Positions 1 through 8,598 of a DNA stretch of 64,000 nt are shown here, piece by piece. Below the pieces are notes generated by a model. The model ran no database searches, was not told the DNA's origin, and saw only the letters and a list, made by a program, of their open reading frames with translations. The stretch spans positions 434,001 to 498,000 of the forward strand of contig NZ_FNPH01000004.1 of assembly GCF_900107255.1 (NCBI RefSeq). Direction: 5' to 3'. The position numbers and the translations under genes are program-made. The stretch comes from Micromonospora pattaloongensis. GTDB taxonomy: Bacteria; Actinomycetota; Actinomycetes; Mycobacteriales; Micromonosporaceae. The first letter of the stretch is position 1. Each line of letters begins with the position of its first letter.

Positions 1-686
1 CCGCCGCGGGCGGGCGGGCGAGCCGGCCGGTACGGATCCTGCTCGCCGACGACCAACCACTGCTGCGCACCGGGTTCCGGATGGTGCTCGGCGCCGAGGA
101 GGACCTCGACATCGTCGGCGAGGCCGGCGACGGGGCCGAGGCGGTGGATCTCGCCCGTCGGCTGCTGCCCGACGTGGTGCTGATGGACATCCGGATGCCG
201 CGCCTCGACGGGGTGGCCGCGACCCGCGCGATCGTCGACGCCCGGCTGCCGGTCCGCGTCCTCATTCTCACCACATTCGACCTCGACGAGTACGTCGTCG
301 GCGCGCTGCGCGCCGGGGCCAGCGGCTTCCTCGCCAAGGACGTGCCCGCCGACGACCTGGTCGCCGCGATCCGGACGGTGGCCGCCGGCGAGGCGGTCGT
401 GGCGCCCCGCATCCTCAAGCGCCTGCTCGATCGGTTCGCCGACGCGCTGCCCGACCCCGCTGCGGCGCCACCCAGGGCGCTCGACGTGCTGACCGAGCGC
501 GAGCGCGAGGTGCTGCTGCAGGTGGCACGCGGGCTGTCGAATGCGGAGATCGCGCGGGCGCTGTCGGTCAGCGAGACGACGGTCAAGACGCACGTCGGGC
601 ACGTGTTGACGAAGCTCGGGCTGCGCGACCGGGTGCAGGCGGTCGTGCTGGCGTACGAGTCGGGGTTGGTGCGGCCCCGCGGGTAG
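1..686 (+). CDS. NarL/FixJ-type response regulator (5' end outside window)
   Basis: Two-component DNA-binding response regulator. The reading frame is open from the first bases of the window and already carries the start of a receiver domain (ILLADDQPLL, acidic pair DD) before the first ATG at 81, so the true start lies upstream and the gene is 5'-truncated by the window edge. The phospho-acceptor Asp is in VLMDIRMP, the conserved Lys in FLAKD, and a LuxR-type helix-turn-helix (LTEREREVLLQVARGLS to KTHVGHVLTKLG) fills the C-terminus. A partner histidine kinase is expected just upstream (inference). The ABC efflux pair starting at 1058 may be a target, but no operator was recognised. Confidence 0.93.
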   Translation, partial: AAGGRASRPVRILLADDQPLLRTGFRMVLGAEEDLDIVGEAGDGAEAVDLARRLLPDVVLMDIRMPRLDGVAATRAIVDARLPVRVLILTTFDLDEYVVGALRAGASGFLAKDVPADDLVAAIRTVAAGEAVVAPRILKRLLDRFADALPDPAAAPPRALDVLTEREREVLLQVARGLSNAEIARALSVSETTVKTHVGHVLTKLGLRDRVQAVVLAYESGLVRPRG

Positions 687-883
687 CGGCGCTCCACACC
701 GGACGGCCGCCGACGACCGGCGTCTCCTCCTCGGGTCGGATCGCGGACCGGCTGGCGGCGTACCCGGGGACGGTCCGCGCGCACAACGGCGGCCGTGCGC
801 GCGGGCCCTACCGTGAGGTACGGCGGCCGGGCGACGGGCAAACAGCGCTGAAATCGGTGTTTCGGGCGAAAACGACGCGACCA

Positions 884-918
884 TGCCGGAGGATTCAGGG
901 GGAACCCTGACCCGGCAT
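884..918. promoter_or_regulatory. Two-step hairpin in the 687-1057 intergenic stretch
   Basis: The 371-base gap between the response regulator and the ABC genes holds no convincing gene. It contains a nested inverted repeat: outer arms ATGCCGG (884-890) and CCGGCAT (912-918), inner arms TCAGGG (896-901) and CCCTGA (905-910) around GAA. There is no T-run. It could be a terminator, an mRNA leader structure or an operator for the ABC operon; the sequence does not decide. Confidence 0.4.
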
Positions 919-1057
919 AAGGGCGCACCCGCAGCAGGAAATCCGCGTACGGCTCACCCCTCGGGCGGAGGAGCCGCGACCTCCGGTCGCCGAGGATTAA
1001 TCCGCCGGCCACGCCGAGAGCGTGGCCGGTCCACAAGAGCTTTCTTCAGGAGGACCA

Positions 1058-1825
1058 GTGACGGCGACGGTAGCCCGCGATAATCAGGTGGCCGCCCGCG
1101 CGAACGACGTGTGGAAGGTGTACGGCAGCGGCGAGGCCCAGGTGATGGCGCTGCGCGGGGTGAGCGTGGAGTTCGAGCGGAGCCGCTTCACCGCGATCAT
1201 GGGCCCCTCCGGCTCCGGCAAGTCGACGCTCATGCACTGCCTCGCCGGCCTCGACTCGGTGACCCGGGGCCAGATCTCGATCGGCGACACGACGGTGACC
1301 GGGTTGGGCGACGCGGGACTCACCCGGCTGCGCCGCGACAAGGTGGGCTTCATCTTCCAGCAGTTCAACCTGCTGCCGACGCTGTCGGCCCGGGAGAACA
1401 TCCTGCTGCCGCTGGCGATCGCCGGCCGCAAACCCGACCCGGCCTGGTTCGACACGGTGATCGACACCGTCGGGCTGCGCGACCGGCTCGGCCACCGTCC
1501 GGCGCAGCTCTCGGGCGGCCAGCAGCAGCGGGTGGCGTGCGCCCGCGCGCTCGTCGCGCGCCCCGAGGTGATCTTCGCCGACGAACCGACCGGCAACCTG
1601 GACTCCCGCGCCGGCGCCGAGGTCCTCAACTTCCTGCGCAACTCCGTCAAGGAGCACGACCAGACCATCGTCATGGTCACCCACGATCCCGCCGCCGCCT
1701 CCTACGCCGACCGCGTCGTGTTCCTCGCCGACGGCCAGGTCGTGACCGAGTTGACCGGGCCGACACCGGAGACCGTGCTGGACACGATGAAGCGGCTCGA
1801 CGTGCTGGCCGAGGCGGACGTCTGA
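1058..1825 (+). CDS. ABC transporter ATP-binding protein (MacB/LolD type)
   Basis: ATPase subunit of an export-type ABC system working with the FtsX-like permease that follows. About 255 residues: Walker A GPSGSGKST, Q-loop FQQFNLLP, signature LSGGQQQR, Walker B VIFADEPTGNLD and switch His in MVTHD, the standard set of the MacB/LolD/FtsE subfamily. The GTG at 1058 is chosen because AGGAGG at 1048-1053 sits four bases upstream; an in-frame GTG at 1022 has no such site. The stop overlaps the ATG of the permease (TGATG), so the two are translationally coupled. Substrate unknown; peptide, lipid or drug export are usual for the family. Confidence 0.95.
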   Translation: MTATVARDNQVAARANDVWKVYGSGEAQVMALRGVSVEFERSRFTAIMGPSGSGKSTLMHCLAGLDSVTRGQISIGDTTVTGLGDAGLTRLRRDKVGFIFQQFNLLPTLSARENILLPLAIAGRKPDPAWFDTVIDTVGLRDRLGHRPAQLSGGQQQRVACARALVARPEVIFADEPTGNLDSRAGAEVLNFLRNSVKEHDQTIVMVTHDPAAASYADRVVFLADGQVVTELTGPTPETVLDTMKRLDVLAEADV

Positions 1826-4374
1826 TGCTGCGCGCCACACTCAAGAGTCTGCTCGCCCGGAAGCTGCGGCTGGTCCTGTCCGGGCTGGCCGTCGTGCTGG
1901 GCGTGATGTTCGTGTCCGGCGCGTTCGTGCTCACCGACACGCTTGGCCGCTCCTTCGACGCGGTGTTCAGCACCGCGTACTCAGAGGTCGACGTCGCGGT
2001 GAGCGCCAAGCCGAAGGTCGCGGTGAGCGAGTTCGAGGGAGAGCAGGTCGCGGCGAACTTCCCGGCGTCCACGGTGGACAAGATCCGTTCGGTGCCGGGG
2101 GTGGCCACGGCCACCGGGGTGATCTCCGCCGACGGCGCGCGGGTGATCGGTACGAACGGCAAGGTGGTGACGTCGTTCGGCCCGCCGCAGCTCGGCGGCA
2201 ACTGGACCGGCGACGACGAGCTGGTCGAGCTGCGCTCCGGGCGCGGGCCGACCCGCGACGACGAGATCGCGGTGAACGCCACGGTCGCGGAGGCCGCGAA
2301 GATCAAGGTCGGGGACCGGGTCGGCGTGCTGACGCTGGCGCCCAAGCGGGAATTCACCCTGGTCGGCGTGTTCGGCTACAGCGGCGGTCGGGACAGCCTC
2401 GGCGGCGTGCAGGAGGTGATGTTCACCGAGCCCGTCGCCCAGCAGCTGATGCTCGGCGAGAAGGGCGTCTACAACAGCGTCGTCGTGCGCTCCGCCGACG
2501 GCGTGGCGGCCACCGCGCTGCGCGACGACATCGCCCGCGCCCTCGGCGACCAGTACGTGGTCAAGACCGGCGAGCAGCTCTCCGACGAGGCCTCCGCGGG
2601 GTTGAAGGAAGGGCTCGCGTTCTTCAACAACATCCTGCTCGGCTTCGCCGGCGTGGCGCTGTTCGTCGGCATCTTCCTGATCCTCAACACGTTCTCGATC
2701 ATCGTGGCGCAGCGGACCCGCGAGCTCGCCCTGATGCGGGCCGTCGGCGGCAGCCGCCGGCAGATCATCGGCGCGGTGCTGGTCGAGGCGGTCGTCATCG
2801 GCCTGATCGCGGCGCTGCTCGGGCTCGGCGCCGGCGTCGGCGTCGGGGCGCTGCTGGCGTACGTCTTCGGGCAGTTCGGTGGCGGGCTGGAGCTCGCGCC
2901 GATCGGCGTGCCGGTCGCCGCGGTGGTCAGCGCGTTCGTGGTCGGCGTGCTCGTCACGGTCGTCGCCGCGACGCTGCCGGCGTTGCGGGCGTCCCGGATC
3001 CCGCCGATCGCGGCGATGCAGGACGTGGCAACCCCGGACCGGCCGTTGACCCGGCTCACGGTCGCGGGCGCCGCGGTGGCGGCGGTGGGCGGGGCGCTGC
3101 TCGCGCTCGGCCTGTCCGGCAACGCCGGCGACAACACCCTCTGGACGATCCTCGGCGGCGTGCTGGTGTCGTTCGTCGGGGTGGCGCTCCTGACCCCGCT
3201 GATCAGCAAGCCGGTCGTCGCGCTGCTCGGCCGGATCTTCTCCTGGTCGGTTCCGGGAAAGCTGGGCCGGCTCAACTCCGGCCGCAACCCGCGCCGCACC
3301 GCGATCACGGCCGCCGCACTGATGGTCGGCATCGCGCTGGTCACCGGCGTGACCGTCATCCTCAACTCGGCCAAGAGCAGCCTGACCGCGCTGGCCGAGG
3401 AGACGATCCAGGCCGAACTGGTGATCTCCGGGGCCCAGACCGGGCCGCGGCTGCCGAGCTTCGACCCGGCCGTGCTGGACAGGGCCGCGGCGCTGCCCGG
3501 CGTCCGGGTCGTCGCCGGCCTCTACGGCGACATGGCGATGGTGGGCGGGGAGCGCACCTACGTCACCGCGACCAGCGACGTGTCGGCGCTACGCGGCATC
3601 TACAAGGCGACCCCGACCAGCGGCAGCATCGACCGGATCGGGCCGCGGCAGTTGCTGGTGGACGCGAAGACGGCGCGTGAACGCGGGGTCGCGGTCGGAT
3701 CCACGCTGCTGGTGCAGCTGACCCGCGGCGAGCAGCAGACGTACACGGTCACCGGGATCTACGCCGAGTCGGACCTGTTCGGCGGGTTCGTGGTGCCGGT
3801 GGAGGCGGCCCGCGATTTCGCGGTCCCGCAGCCGAACCTCGGCTACCTGCAGCTCGATCCGGGCACCCCCGTCGACCGGGTTCTGCCGCAGGTGGAGGCG
3901 CTGCTCGCCGACAGCCCGGAGGTGTCGGTCGCCGACCGCGCCTCGTTCATCGAGCAGCAGACCGGCCAGTTCGACCAGCTGCTGTTGATGATCCAGGTGC
4001 TGCTGGCGCTGGCGATCCTGATCGCCGTGCTCGGCATCGTCAACACCCTGGCGCTGTCGGTGCTGGAGCGCACCCGCGAGCTGGGGCTGCTGCGGGCGAT
4101 CGGGCTCGGCCGCGGGGCGACGATGTGGATGGTCACCGTCGAGGCCGTCGTGATCTCGGTCTTCGGCGCGCTGCTCGGGGTGGCCGTCGGCACCGGGCTC
4201 GGCGCGGCCGTGGTCCGGGCGCTGCGCGACCAGGGCATCACGAACCTGGTGCTGCCCTGGTCGCAGGCGGCGGTCTTCCTCGTGCTGGCGGCGCTGGTCG
4301 GGGGCATCGCCGCCGTCCTGCCGGCGATCCGCGCGGCGCGGCTCAACGTGCTGGGCGCCATCGCGCACGAGTAG
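1825..4374 (+). CDS. FtsX-like ABC transporter permease, two-repeat
   Basis: Membrane component of the ABC system, 849 residues. A first transmembrane helix (LVLSGLAVVLGVMFVSGAFV) is followed by a large extracytoplasmic MacB-type domain, three helices, a second extracytoplasmic domain and a terminal group of three helices. The paired FtsX cores contain TRELALMRAVGGSR and TRELGLLRAIGLGR, showing internal duplication. Starts at the ATG that overlaps the ATPase stop. Predicted to export a substrate or act mechanically; MacB-like pairs in actinomycetes often give tolerance to antimicrobial peptides (family knowledge, not shown here). Confidence 0.94.
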   Translation: MLRATLKSLLARKLRLVLSGLAVVLGVMFVSGAFVLTDTLGRSFDAVFSTAYSEVDVAVSAKPKVAVSEFEGEQVAANFPASTVDKIRSVPGVATATGVISADGARVIGTNGKVVTSFGPPQLGGNWTGDDELVELRSGRGPTRDDEIAVNATVAEAAKIKVGDRVGVLTLAPKREFTLVGVFGYSGGRDSLGGVQEVMFTEPVAQQLMLGEKGVYNSVVVRSADGVAATALRDDIARALGDQYVVKTGEQLSDEASAGLKEGLAFFNNILLGFAGVALFVGIFLILNTFSIIVAQRTRELALMRAVGGSRRQIIGAVLVEAVVIGLIAALLGLGAGVGVGALLAYVFGQFGGGLELAPIGVPVAAVVSAFVVGVLVTVVAATLPALRASRIPPIAAMQDVATPDRPLTRLTVAGAAVAAVGGALLALGLSGNAGDNTLWTILGGVLVSFVGVALLTPLISKPVVALLGRIFSWSVPGKLGRLNSGRNPRRTAITAAALMVGIALVTGVTVILNSAKSSLTALAEETIQAELVISGAQTGPRLPSFDPAVLDRAAALPGVRVVAGLYGDMAMVGGERTYVTATSDVSALRGIYKATPTSGSIDRIGPRQLLVDAKTARERGVAVGSTLLVQLTRGEQQTYTVTGIYAESDLFGGFVVPVEAARDFAVPQPNLGYLQLDPGTPVDRVLPQVEALLADSPEVSVADRASFIEQQTGQFDQLLLMIQVLLALAILIAVLGIVNTLALSVLERTRELGLLRAIGLGRGATMWMVTVEAVVISVFGALLGVAVGTGLGAAVVRALRDQGITNLVLPWSQAAVFLVLAALVGGIAAVLPAIRAARLNVLGAIAHE

Positions 4375-4390
4375 CCGGCGCACCCGCGGG

Positions 4391-4418
4391 GCGGGGCGGG
4401 GATGCCACCCCGCCCCGC
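4391..4418. terminator. Bidirectional terminator hairpin
   Basis: Perfect 11-bp stem (4391-4401 with 4408-4418) and a six-base loop lie between the convergent permease and HAD genes. No T-run, as is usual in this GC range. Confidence 0.7.
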
Positions 4419-4439
4419 AGCACCCCGCGGACCGCGCGG

Positions 4440-5141
4440 TCAGGACTCGGTGATCACACCGATCGCGGCGGGCGCGTCGCGGGACGCCAGCAGGGACGCG
4501 AGCAGCTCCAGGTCCGCGGTGGCCAGCGTCGTCATCAGGTGTACGCCGTCGGTCTCGGTCAGCGACACCTCGCACGGCACGGCGAGCACCGCGGCGCCGG
4601 CCGCGAGCGCGCTCGCCACCCCCGTCGGGGAGTCCTCGATCGCGACACACCGCTCGATCGGCACCGACAGCAGGCGCGCGGCCGTCAGGTACGGGGCGGG
4701 GTCGGGCTTCGTCGCCGTCACCTCGTCGCCGCAGACCACGACGTCGAAGCTGTCCCGGCCGAGCGTGTCGAGGGCCACCTCGACCAGCGCCCGGGCGGTG
4801 GAGGTGACCAGCGCGGTGGGGATGGCGGCGGCGCGCACCGCGTGCAGCAGCGCCATCGCGCCCGGCCGCCACTGCAGGCCGGTCACGAAGAGCTCCGCGA
4901 CGCGCCGCTCCAGGAAGGCGATGCCGGCGGCGGGGTCGCGCCACGGCTGGCCGAGATCGTCGTGCAGGATCCGCATCGATGTGGCCATGCTCGACCCCAC
5001 CATCGACCGCCGCGCCGACGGCGACAGCGTCCCGCCGTAGCTGGCCGCGAGCTCGTCCATCGCGATGTCCCAGAGCCGCTCGCTGTCGACCAGCGTGCCG
5101 TCCATGTCGAACAGCACGGCGGCGACCGGATGCGTGGTCAC
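4440..5141 (-). CDS. HAD-superfamily sugar-phosphatase-like hydrolase
   Basis: HAD hydrolase of the beta-phosphoglucomutase/phosphatase group, 233 residues. Motif I is LFDMDGTLVDS (nucleophile and acid/base Asp), motif II is VTSTAR, the motif III Lys is in TKPDPAPYL, and motif IV is IEDSPTGVASA. GTG at 5141 is preferred over the longer reading to 5255 because GGGAG precedes it and the HAD fold begins six residues later. The residues between the motifs are those of a mobile helical cap. The substrate cannot be told from sequence. It stands alone between the terminator and a 40-residue gene on the same strand. Confidence 0.88.
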   Translation of the reverse strand: MTTHPVAAVLFDMDGTLVDSERLWDIAMDELAASYGGTLSPSARRSMVGSSMATSMRILHDDLGQPWRDPAAGIAFLERRVAELFVTGLQWRPGAMALLHAVRAAAIPTALVTSTARALVEVALDTLGRDSFDVVVCGDEVTATKPDPAPYLTAARLLSVPIERCVAIEDSPTGVASALAAGAAVLAVPCEVSLTETDGVHLMTTLATADLELLASLLASRDAPAAIGVITES

Positions 5142-5279
5142 GGGTTCTCCCTCGGCCGGTGGATCTACCGCCGACCAGTGTCGCCCACCCGCCGCCGCGC
5201 CCGCCCGGGCCGCGCCCCGCTCGTGGCGGGCATCACCGGGCCGACGGGGGCCCACGCGGGCGGCCCGCCGCGCAGGAGG

Positions 5280-5402
5280 CTATCCCTGCGCCCGGCGCGT
5301 CCCCTCCTTCTTCTCCGCCCGCCTCCGCTGGCGCGGCGTGAGTTCGGGGCGGCCGGTCTGTTTGCGGTAGTTCGCCAGGCGCGTGTCGCTGTTGATCGGC
5401 AT
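5280..5402 (-). CDS. Small basic conserved protein, 40 residues
   Basis: A 40-residue gene with ATG at 5402 and an almost perfect ribosome-binding site (GGAGGTGA, five to eight bases upstream). The product begins MPINSDTRLANYRKQTGR and ends in a highly basic tail (TPRQRRRAEKK then GTRRAQG). Small proteins of this LANYxxQTGR to TPxQRRR pattern recur in actinobacteria, to my recollection, and lack a known function. The charge suggests nucleic-acid or ribosome contact (inference). It follows DUF2267 on the same strand. Confidence 0.72.
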   Translation of the reverse strand: MPINSDTRLANYRKQTGRPELTPRQRRRAEKKEGTRRAQG

Positions 5403-5487
5403 GCTCACTCACCTCCGCGAGAGTGTCCGACTGCCACGGTGCACCGCGTGGGGGTGATCGGGCCTCGCCCGGCCGGGGTGAGGGCGG

Positions 5488-5895
5488 TCAGCGACGACCG
5501 CGTCGTACGCCGACCTCCACACCCACCGGGGTGATGACCTCCCAGTACTCCTTCGGCAGCTGGGACACCACGTCCTCGAACTCGGTGCCAGTGATGGCCT
5601 GGCGCACGGTGGCGAGCACGGCGCGGACGGCGGCGCTGCCCTGCGCCGTGTTGACGCCCGCGCGATCGCTCACCCGCCGGATGAACTGTCCCAGCCCGAA
5701 CGGCTCCGGGAACTCCTGCTCCTTGCGCAGGTAGTCCCGCAGCTCCGGCGGGAGCTGGGCGGCCACCTCGCGTGCCTGTCCGCCGCTGATCCGATCCGCG
5801 AGCGTCTCGAGCGTGGCCCGGGTCAACGCGTGCGCCTGTTCCGGCGGCACCCCGGCACGGCGCCCGGCCGCGGCAACGAACTCCGCACAGTTCAC
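5488..5895 (-). CDS. DUF2267 domain protein
   Basis: 135-residue soluble protein with two repeats of the DUF2267 helical pattern: an N-terminal half (ALTRATLETLADRISGGQA then LPPELRDYL) and a C-terminal half (AVRAVLATVRQAITGTEF then QLPKEYWEV). Each half ends in the family-typical LPxE(L/Y) motif. Starts at GTG 5895 after a purine-rich stretch. The family is common in actinomycetes and has no established biochemical role. The basic tail GVRRGRR is not part of the domain. Confidence 0.85.
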   Translation of the reverse strand: MNCAEFVAAAGRRAGVPPEQAHALTRATLETLADRISGGQAREVAAQLPPELRDYLRKEQEFPEPFGLGQFIRRVSDRAGVNTAQGSAAVRAVLATVRQAITGTEFEDVVSQLPKEYWEVITPVGVEVGVRRGRR

Positions 5896-5976
5896 CTCGG
5901 ACCCCCTCTCGACGCCGCCCGCCGCCGACTACCCGGCGGTTGGTCGATCAAACGGCGCCGGGGCGGCCCGGCGGCG

Positions 5977-6600
5977 CTACGGGATCGACGGGTCAGGAGT
6001 GTCCGTCGCGGTAGGCGGGGTGGGCGCGGCCGGGACGGTCGGCGCGGGGACGGAGACCGGGGGCACGCCCGGCGCGGGGGTCGACGGCGCGGGCGTGCTG
6101 GGCGCCGGCATGGTCGGCGCGGGCACGGTGGACGCGGACACGGTGGACGCGGGCCGCACGGAGCCGGACGGCTTTGCGGAGGCCGGCGCGGGCTTCGTCG
6201 GGGCCGGCGTGGGGGCGGACCGGGCCGACGAGGGCACCGGGGCGGGTCGGGGGGCGACGGGCGCAGCGGCGGTGACCGGCGCGGTCGTCCGAAGCGGCGC
6301 GCCGTTGTCCGGGGTGACGATCGCGCCGACGGCGGCGGAAGCGGCCGGCGACGGGGTCGCGGTGGCGGTGAGCGCGGCCGGGGTGGTCGGCGCGGACGAC
6401 GGCACCGGCTGACGGTCGACGCCCCGGGAAGCCCGGTCCCCGACGCGGGCCGACGCCGGCGCCGCGGTCCCGGCGACGGGCTCGTCGCCCCGGGTCAGGG
6501 CGAGGCCCAGGCCGGCGGCGGAGACGACGACCGCGCCGATGACGGCGGTGGTCTTGACACGGCGGGCGATGGGGACGGGCGCACGGTGGGCGGCGGGCAC
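5977..6600 (-). CDS. Membrane-anchored Pro/Ala/Thr-rich protein
   Basis: About 207 residues. A basic N-terminus (VPIARRVK) leads into one hydrophobic segment (TTAVIGAVVVSAAGLGLAL), then about 160 residues of low complexity rich in Pro, Ala, Thr and Val, including repeats of the type PAPSTPAPSTPAP. GTG at 6600 is preferred over an ORF start at 6834 because AGGGAG stands six bases before it and the coding pattern upstream is weak. Predicted to be a single-pass or signal-anchored extracytoplasmic protein with an extended wall-spanning region. No catalytic domain is visible. Confidence 0.6.
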   Translation of the reverse strand: MPAAHRAPVPIARRVKTTAVIGAVVVSAAGLGLALTRGDEPVAGTAAPASARVGDRASRGVDRQPVPSSAPTTPAALTATATPSPAASAAVGAIVTPDNGAPLRTTAPVTAAAPVAPRPAPVPSSARSAPTPAPTKPAPASAKPSGSVRPASTVSASTVPAPTMPAPSTPAPSTPAPGVPPVSVPAPTVPAAPTPPTATDTPDPSIP

Positions 6601-6852
6601 GAGGGGCTCCCTGGGGTGGCGGCGGTGATACGTGGGGGAACGCACCAGCTCAAGACCCTGCCGAACGGCGTTCGCGGGGGCAATCCCGCGGGAGTGGAGG
6701 TGCTCCGTGTCACGTCCAATCAGTGATTTTCCGTCGATAGCGGCATGAGACGGATAAGCCGGAATCTGCACGGCCGCCCCGGACTGTCCGGGTGCGCCGG
6801 ACACGGCGCGTCCCGCCGCACGACGATGGATCATCTGCTAGATAGGTAAGTT

Positions 6853-8172
6853 GTGAATACGGACGGCAGTCGTTACCGGATCCGCGCCGGGCAACCCGGG
6901 GACGTCGCGGAGCTGGCCGCCATCAACGCGGCCGTGCACCTGCAGGCCCAGACGGGCGGAAAGCCGCATCCCGGCATCGCGGCGTGGACGCGCGACCTGT
7001 TCGCCGGCCACCCCACCGTCACGCCGGCGGATTTCCTGGTCGCCGAGGACGTCGTCACGGGGCGGCCGGTGGCGAGCCTGGTCGCGGTCACGCAGCAGTG
7101 GCGGCACGGACCGGTCCAGCTCCCGGTCGTCCAGGTCGAACTCGTCGGCACCGACCCGGCGCACCGCGGTCAGCGACTCACCGACCGGCTGTTCGAGGCG
7201 CTGCACGAGCGCTGCGACCGAGAGAGCGTCGCGCTGCAGCTGATCGAGGGAATCCCCTACTTCTACCGCCGCTTCGGCTACGAGTACGCGCTGGCCAGCG
7301 GCGGTGCTCCGTTCGTCCCCGCGGCGGCGCTGCCGGGCGCGCCGACCGCGGCGGCGCTGCGGGCCCGCCCCGGCACGCCCGCCGACGCCGACGCGCTGGC
7401 CGCGGTCGACGCCGCGCTGGCGGATCAGGACGGGCTGCACTGCCCGCGCGACGCCGCGATGTGGCGGTACGAGCTGGGCGACCGGGACCCGGAGAACTTC
7501 GTGCGCCGTGGCGTGATCGCGCTGGTCGACCCGGACGACACCGTCGTCGGCTACACCGTGCACGCGGTGCGTCCGAGCGCCGCCGGTGAGCTGGCCGTCT
7601 TCGCCGCCGGCTGCGCACGACCGGCGGACTGGGCCGTCGCGGCGCCGGTGCTGCTGGCGCAGCTCGGCGTCGTCGGCCGGCAGACCGCCGAGGTGGCCGG
7701 CCGGCCGTTCAGCGGCGTCCGCCCGCTGCTCGACGCCGCGCACCCGCTGAGCCGGTTCGCCCCGGCCGGCGTGCCGCACCGGCCCGGCGCCTGGTACGTA
7801 CGCACCGGCGACCCGGTCGCGCTGCTGCGGCGGTGGGCGCCGGCGCTGGCGCGTCGATGGCGGACGGCGGCGCTGCGCTGGCCGGACCGGACGTTGCGCG
7901 TCGACACGTACGGCCACGGGATGCAGCTCGAGTTCCGCGACGGCGAACTGAGCGCCGTGGCCGCGGCGCCGCGCACCGTCGCCCCCGCCGATGACCCGGC
8001 GGTGCACGCCGTGCTGCCGGTGGACGCGCTGCTGCAGCTCGTCCTCGGCCACCGCACGCTGGCCGAGGTGCTGCACGCCTGGCCGGACGCCGTCATCCGG
8101 GATCGGACGACAGAGCTCTTCCTGGCGGCGGCGTTCCCGCGTACTCCCCCGATGGTGTGGCCGATCCTCTGA
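6853..8172 (+). CDS. GNAT N-acetyltransferase, Eis-like
   Basis: 439 residues, the length and three-part plan of Eis-type acetyltransferases: an N-terminal GNAT domain with acetyl-CoA loop VGTDPAHRGQRLT and the IPYFYRRFGYEYA strand-helix end, a second degenerate GNAT region (from about residue 170), and a C-terminal SCP2-like region (from about 310). Eis relatives acetylate amines, including aminoglycosides, at several positions. Start at GTG 6853 after a weak AGGTAAG. Substrate is not inferable. Confidence 0.82.
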   Translation: MNTDGSRYRIRAGQPGDVAELAAINAAVHLQAQTGGKPHPGIAAWTRDLFAGHPTVTPADFLVAEDVVTGRPVASLVAVTQQWRHGPVQLPVVQVELVGTDPAHRGQRLTDRLFEALHERCDRESVALQLIEGIPYFYRRFGYEYALASGGAPFVPAAALPGAPTAAALRARPGTPADADALAAVDAALADQDGLHCPRDAAMWRYELGDRDPENFVRRGVIALVDPDDTVVGYTVHAVRPSAAGELAVFAAGCARPADWAVAAPVLLAQLGVVGRQTAEVAGRPFSGVRPLLDAAHPLSRFAPAGVPHRPGAWYVRTGDPVALLRRWAPALARRWRTAALRWPDRTLRVDTYGHGMQLEFRDGELSAVAAAPRTVAPADDPAVHAVLPVDALLQLVLGHRTLAEVLHAWPDAVIRDRTTELFLAAAFPRTPPMVWPIL

Positions 8173-8220
8173 CCCGCCCCGCCCGCACGACCGCCGCGAC
8201 CAGCGGCGCGAACGCCGCGA

Positions 8221-8469
8221 TCAGGGGCGGGAACGCGCCGCACGCCACGCGCGCACGCCGAGAAGGCCGACGGCGGTGCCGATCGCGAGCGACGCGATGA
8301 TGAGCAACGCGTGCACCCACAGGAACGAGGTCGGCGTCCCCTCGCCGGCCCGGCCCGCCGACCACGCGCGCGGGTCGTTCCAGATCGCGAGCGCGAACCG
8401 GGGCCAGATGATCCAGGTCCAGACCCCGACGGCGGTCAGGAACACTGCCCATCCTCGTGACAACACCAT
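8221..8469 (-). CDS. SCO4848-family small membrane protein
   Basis: 82-residue integral membrane protein with two hydrophobic helices (WAVFLTAVGVWTWIIWP and LLIIASLAIGTAVGLLGV). The N-terminal MVLSRGW and the FLWVHALL segment match the SCO4848-like family of actinomycetes as I recall it. Starts at ATG 8469; a longer minus-strand reading to 8769 lies antisense to the next gene and is not supported. Function unknown. Confidence 0.82.
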   Translation of the reverse strand: MVLSRGWAVFLTAVGVWTWIIWPRFALAIWNDPRAWSAGRAGEGTPTSFLWVHALLIIASLAIGTAVGLLGVRAWRAARSRP

Positions 8470-8598
8470 GGCAGGCGAGTATGCCAGCCGGCCGATCCAC
8501 CGGCGTCGGGTCGCCGCCGGTAGTGACACGAATAGACTTCGGTTGCCATCCGGTCGCTGACCTTCCCGCGCCGCCGCGCCGCCCCTAGCGTCGGGCGC

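Noticed and set aside
3589-4944. Long minus-strand ORF across the permease end and HAD gene
   Set aside because: Out-of-frame shadow; the FtsX permease on plus and the HAD hydrolase on minus explain the DNA.
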